Notes under the pieces: model-generated
Databases searched by the model: none
What the model was told of the DNA's origin: nothing
Seen by the model: only the letters and a program-made list of their open reading frames with translations
Part shown: positions 35,298-38,311 of the stretch, one piece after another
Position numbering within the stretch: the stretch's first letter is position 1
How the letters are laid out: each line of letters opens with the position of its first letter
Program-made: the position numbers and the translations under genes
Source: JAVVUJ01 sp964582545
Lineage (GTDB): Bacteria; Bacillota; Clostridia; Peptostreptococcales; Anaerovoracaceae
Length of the DNA stretch: 38,311 bases
Direction of reading: 5' to 3'
Assembly (NCBI GenBank): GCA_964582545.1
Contig: CAZOSB010000024.1
Coordinates: forward strand, 1 to 38,311

Positions 35298-35302
35298 AAA
35301 TT

Positions 35303-35340
35303 ATCAAAAGCTGTCAAATGAAAATTTGACAGCTTTTGAT
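35303..35340 (+). terminator. Terminator after the tRNA cluster
   Basis: A perfect 17-base-pair inverted repeat (35303-35319 with 35324-35340) closes on a GAAA tetraloop. The right arm contains TTTT. It lies five bases after the tRNA-fMet CCA end and could work in both directions, because the A-rich left arm mirrors it. Confidence 0.85.
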
Positions 35341-35378
35341 CTATAATAGAATTACTTATATAACACCTTGGAGGGAAA

Positions 35379-35591
35379 ATGAAAAATAGAGTTTATATTG
35401 CTAAAATCGGTTTTGCGATTGCAACGGTAGGTTGGTTTGCACTGGCTTGGGATAACTTTTCTAAGGGCGATATTGGTCTTGCAGGGCAATATGCTGTATT
35501 AACTGTACTTTCTATCATAAGTTCAGTAGCTGTGTATTTAAAGCATAAAAAAATAACCTTTTTGCTGTGTAGTAAGGTACAATGTTACTGA
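35379..35591 (+). CDS. Small membrane protein of unknown function
   Basis: A 70-residue protein with two hydrophobic helices, at about residues 6-25 (YIAKIGFAIATVGWFALAWD) and 36-53 (GQYAVLTVLSIISSVAVYL), joined by a short Lys/Gly/Asp loop. The C-terminal 17 residues include two cysteines. I do not recognise it. The start ATG 35379 has a strong TTGGAGGG site, which argues for translation. It stands alone between the tRNA terminator and the DUF4241-like gene, in a block of accessory-looking genes. Confidence 0.6.
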   Translation: MKNRVYIAKIGFAIATVGWFALAWDNFSKGDIGLAGQYAVLTVLSIISSVAVYLKHKKITFLLCSKVQCY

Positions 35592-35675
35592 TATATTTGT
35601 TTTTGTTTTTCTTATGCGTAACATAGCTGTGCAAAGAGAAAAACTGAGAGTGTTACATAAAAGGAGAGTATTTAT

Positions 35676-36455
35676 ATGTTTGGTTTTTTTAAAAAGAACT
35701 CCAATCCTAAAAACTATGATGAAAAAAAACAACTTGATATACAAGAGATATTCAAACAGAATTTAGAATACATAAGCCAAACCGAAGTTAATCCTAACAC
35801 CATTGAGAGTCAGTTTGTAAAAAGCGAAACTAGATATTTTTTTAAGATCGGAATGGCGGACTTTCCAAGTGGAAAGGTTATTGTAGCGGATCCCCTCTGC
35901 TACCTTGTTTCAGGGAAGATGTGTCCACAACTTGAGATAAATATTCCTTTAGGTAGTTATCCCATGGAGGTTTCAATCTGCAGAAATCCTGATGTTGGTT
36001 TGAGAATGTGTACTGTTAGATTGAAAATTCAAGAAACAAAAGCAGAAAAATATATCTGTGCCCAACCTACGGAAGATACCGCCATTGCAAAATGCTCTGA
36101 TGGTGTATTAAGTGGATTTCCGGTTGAAGCGGGAATGGTTACGATTTGCGATGCACTTGTTGCCAGCGAATATCGAGCTTTTTTGGATAATTGGCATAGA
36201 GAAAATCAGGGCAAAAACCATTACGATGATTATTTTGCTGATTTTTTTTCAGAAAGTGCAGAAACATTGCCGGAATATCAACGTGAGGGTGGAGATTTTA
36301 TTGAATGGACGAATCCTGACACCAAACACAAAATGGTTATGGTAGCTTCGGGTTTTGGAGATGGTCTATATCAATGTTTTTTTGGATATGATAGCGAAAA
36401 TGAAATTTGTGAACTTATTATCCCAATGGTTAATCCGGATTTTTTTGATTTTTAA
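35676..36455 (+). CDS. DUF4241-like protein
   Basis: A soluble protein of 259 residues. The central part, FPSGKVIVADPLCYLVSGK, IPLGSYPMEVSICRNPDVGLRMCTVRLKI and VEAGMVTICDA, followed by the end region FIEWTNPDTKHKMVMVASGFGDGLYQCFFGYD, fits the DUF4241 family as I know it. The function is not known. The first 45 residues are charged and variable. ATG 35676 has AAAGGAGAG upstream. Its neighbours are a small membrane protein and a DUF5131 gene, which do not explain it. The sequence is AT-rich compared with the dcw genes. Confidence 0.72.
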   Translation: MFGFFKKNSNPKNYDEKKQLDIQEIFKQNLEYISQTEVNPNTIESQFVKSETRYFFKIGMADFPSGKVIVADPLCYLVSGKMCPQLEINIPLGSYPMEVSICRNPDVGLRMCTVRLKIQETKAEKYICAQPTEDTAIAKCSDGVLSGFPVEAGMVTICDALVASEYRAFLDNWHRENQGKNHYDDYFADFFSESAETLPEYQREGGDFIEWTNPDTKHKMVMVASGFGDGLYQCFFGYDSENEICELIIPMVNPDFFDF

Positions 36456-36539
36456 TCTAAAATAAGTCGTTTATTACAATAAAATGGGTTTTGAGCATTG
36501 ATTGTTCCAACAAAATCCAACAAAATAAGGAGGAAGCCT

Positions 36540-37262
36540 ATGAACTGGGAGCCGTGGACAGGTTGCTACAAAGCAAGTGATGGTTGCACAAATTGCTATT
36601 TTTATGGGCCATATGCGAAACGCTATGGTCAAAACACCATACAAAAAACAGATCAATTCCATTGGCCTATAAGGAAAAATGCAAAAGGTGAATACAACAT
36701 TAAGGGAAATAAAATTCTGGCGGCCTGCTTTGCAACTGATTTTTTTCTTCCGGAAGCAGATGAATGGCGCAAAGAGGTTTGGTCGATCATCAAGGAAAGA
36801 ACAGATATAGATTTTTTGATTTTGACAAAGCGGATTGACCGTTTTCTTGTATCGCTTCCGTCAGATTGGGATACCGGATATGATAATGTGAATATTGGAT
36901 GTACGGTTGAAAATCAAGAATTAGCTGATTTTAGGCTACCTTTATTTTTATCCTACCCCATAAAGCGACGTTTTATTGCCTGTGCACCGATTTTAGAAGC
37001 CATCGATTTGACGCCGTATCTTCATGGAGTAGACCATGTTACAGTTGGCGGTGAAACAGGGCGGGAAGCTCGTGAATGTGATTACGATTGGGTACTTAAT
37101 ATCCGTGAACAATGCGTAAAAGCAAATGTAACCTTTTGGTTCAAAAATACAGGTTCACTTTTTAAACGTGACGGCATAGTACAAAAAATAAATCCATTTA
37201 AGCAAACTAGCATGGCGAAAGAGCTTGGTATAAATATTTTAGATGGAAAGAGATTGTTTTGA
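36540..37262 (+). CDS. DUF5131 (phage Gp37/Gp68-type) protein
   Basis: A 240-residue protein starting MNWEPWTGCYKASDGCTNCYFYGPYAKRY, with cysteines C9, C16 and C19 in a CX6CX2C arrangement. Further blocks are MW-type LTKRIDRFLVSLP, NVNIGCTVENQELADFRLPLF, RFIACAPILEAIDL, HVTVGGETGREARECDYDWVLNIREQC and FWFKNTGSLF. This matches the family named after phage Gp37/Gp68 proteins, which appears related to radical SAM enzymes, though the cysteine spacing is not canonical. The role is unknown. An AAGGAGGA site fixes ATG 36540; the frame is open from 36498. Phage association of the family hints at transfer. Confidence 0.88.
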   Translation: MNWEPWTGCYKASDGCTNCYFYGPYAKRYGQNTIQKTDQFHWPIRKNAKGEYNIKGNKILAACFATDFFLPEADEWRKEVWSIIKERTDIDFLILTKRIDRFLVSLPSDWDTGYDNVNIGCTVENQELADFRLPLFLSYPIKRRFIACAPILEAIDLTPYLHGVDHVTVGGETGREARECDYDWVLNIREQCVKANVTFWFKNTGSLFKRDGIVQKINPFKQTSMAKELGINILDGKRLF

Positions 37263-37325
37263 TAGGAACGCAGTATTGTAAAATATAATTGCAGAAACTA
37301 ATTGATATTTTGGAGGTAAATATAT

Positions 37326-38075
37326 ATGAAAAAAATATCGAAAAGATTTTTAATAATCTCAGGGATTTTAGTTTTAATGATAGTCATTTTTGGAGCCATA
37401 ATGATAGCTCCCTTCTTATCCATGAAACCCACCCCAACCGGTAAGATTGACCACACAGAAATATTTGCTGTCAAAAATAAACTAAATAGCTTATATTTTA
37501 TAGAATCAGATGATGGGGATATTTTAGTGGATGCCGGCTCTGACATAACTGCAATTAGAAAAACTTTACAGGATTTTAACATTGACCCACTCAATGTTAA
37601 ATATGTACTATTAACCCACTCTGACGGTGACCACGTAGCGTCTCTTGGTCTATTTCCTAATGCAACAATATATATGAGCCAGAAGGAATTGCAAATGATA
37701 AATGGAACGACAAAACGCAGTGGAAATCATTATAATACTCTTCCAGAGGAAATTGAGAGGGAGAACTTTGTTTTGTTAACAGATGAACAGGAGTTAATCA
37801 TTGGTCAGCATAAAATAATTTGTTTAGACGCTACAGGTCACACTCCCGGATCAATGGCATTTTTGTTCGATGGAAGTTATTTATTCACGGGAGATGCTTT
37901 CAAAGTAAGTAAGAATTCTTTAGATGTCCATCCTTTTTCTATGGATAGTGATGCTAGCAAGAAATCAATCCAACAGCTAAATGATATTATTAAGGATATC
38001 AAACTTGTATTAACGGCACATTATGGCTGGCAAAAATCGGAGGACTTAATACTCACTAATGAGCAACCCCTATAG
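37326..38075 (+). CDS. Membrane-anchored metallo-beta-lactamase-fold hydrolase
   Basis: A 249-residue protein with a basic start and one hydrophobic helix (about 8-31, FLIISGILVLMIVIFGAIMIAPFL), then an MBL-fold domain on the outer face if it acts as an uncleaved anchor. Metal ligands visible are H98, D100, D102 and H103 in THSDGDHV (HXDXDH rather than the usual HXHXDH), H172 in GHTPGS, D190 in FTGDAF, and H232 in TAHYG. Substrates of such proteins vary widely and cannot be deduced. ATG 37326 has TTGGAGGT upstream. It is followed by about 115 bp and a terminator hairpin. Confidence 0.88.
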   Translation: MKKISKRFLIISGILVLMIVIFGAIMIAPFLSMKPTPTGKIDHTEIFAVKNKLNSLYFIESDDGDILVDAGSDITAIRKTLQDFNIDPLNVKYVLLTHSDGDHVASLGLFPNATIYMSQKELQMINGTTKRSGNHYNTLPEEIERENFVLLTDEQELIIGQHKIICLDATGHTPGSMAFLFDGSYLFTGDAFKVSKNSLDVHPFSMDSDASKKSIQQLNDIIKDIKLVLTAHYGWQKSEDLILTNEQPL

Positions 38076-38311
38076 CATCGCGTTTTCAAACAGTGCCCAG
38101 GGATAATTTGCTAACCTTGTAGTTCGCATTGCAATTAATAGTTTTACAGCAAACAGGATGAGTTTCATCTAGTAAGCTTTCTTGATGTAAAAACCCCTTT
38201 CTTTAGATTTAAGAAAAGGGGTTTCTTCAAAATGTCAGTCCTAAGGTGTAAATCAGCGTAAGTACTTAATGCAGGGGCGCATTGTGCAGGTAGATGAAAT
38301 AAGAGACAATA
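38076..38311. other. Non-coding end region
   Basis: Apart from the terminator-like hairpin at 38191-38226, I see no gene, tRNA or repeat in these 236 bases. Short frames here lack ribosome sites, and the window ends before the next gene. Confidence 0.6.
38191..38226. terminator. Probable terminator at the window end
   Basis: AAACCCC (38191-38197) pairs with GGGGTTT at the right end, and the stem continues through T and A runs with one bulged A to CTT/AAG. The loop is TAGATTT. A T-rich tail follows on the + strand and A's precede it, so it may serve genes on either side. Confidence 0.8.

Noticed and set aside
35076..35321. 81-codon open frame on the + strand
   Set aside because: It runs through tRNA-Leu and tRNA-fMet and has no ribosome site; the tRNA genes explain the sequence.
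35336..35364. TTGATC-17 bp-TATAAC before the small membrane protein
   Set aside because: Transcription would start almost on the ribosome site, leaving no usable leader; it partly overlaps the tRNA terminator.

Overview
The window looks like a chromosomal segment of a low-GC, spore-forming-type anaerobic Bacillota, most likely class Clostridia. The evidence is the gene order ffs-dnaX-ybaB-recR, a division and cell-wall (dcw) cluster of the Gram-positive type with divIB, two DUF881 genes and sbp, a meso-diaminopimelate-type MurE, strong AGGAGG ribosome binding sites, and radical-SAM genes. No genus can be named from the sequence alone. Nearly all genes lie on the + strand. The one clear exception is a cysteine-rich gene of unknown function at 2753-3826.

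Layout. (1) 1-2750: SRP RNA followed by the DNA polymerase III tau/gamma gene, a YbaB nucleoid protein and RecR. (2) 2753-4206: the minus-strand cysteine-rich gene and a 380-bp divergent control region with a 21-bp perfect inverted repeat and three MraZ boxes. (3) 4207-21045: the dcw cluster, mraZ-rsmH-ftsL-PBP-murE-murF-mraY-murD-ftsW-murG-murA-divIB-DUF881-DUF881-sbp-ftsZ, closed by a terminator. ftsA, murB and murC are not in it. A 324-bp non-coding stretch rich in dyads lies directly before ftsZ. (4) 21088-30497: housekeeping genes, namely a SpoU/TrmH rRNA methylase, pheS-pheT, zapA, mutS2, a DUF523 gene and argS. (5) 30515-34882: a CX4CX2C radical SAM protein, a cobalamin-binding-type radical SAM protein with a DUF4080-like tail, a TPR protein and a multi-pass membrane protein, none of known function. 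(6) 34906-35340: a consensus-like promoter, tRNA-Asn, tRNA-Leu and initiator tRNA-fMet, and a strong terminator. (7) 35379-38311: an accessory-looking tail with a small membrane protein, a DUF4241-like protein, a DUF5131 (phage Gp37/Gp68-type) protein and a membrane-anchored metallo-beta-lactamase-fold protein.

How the genes work together. MraZ probably controls the head of the dcw transcription unit by binding its own promoter repeats. MurA, MurE, MurD and MurF make UDP-MurNAc-pentapeptide; MurB and MurC must be encoded elsewhere. MraY and MurG turn this into lipid II. The FtsW-type SEDS protein and the class B PBP polymerise and cross-link it at the septum. FtsL and DivIB form the division scaffold, FtsZ makes the ring and ZapA, further downstream, bundles it. 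The lack of a local ftsA suggests that ring attachment to the membrane depends on another anchor or a distant ftsA.

No complete new defence or mobile system is visible: there is no CRISPR array, transposase, integrase or toxin-antitoxin pair that can be supported. The least explained parts are the cysteine-rich gene with its palindrome, the structured ftsZ leader, the two radical-SAM genes with the TPR protein, and the accessory block behind the tRNA genes. Several gene starts given here are shorter than the longest open frame because a good ribosome binding site marks an internal start.
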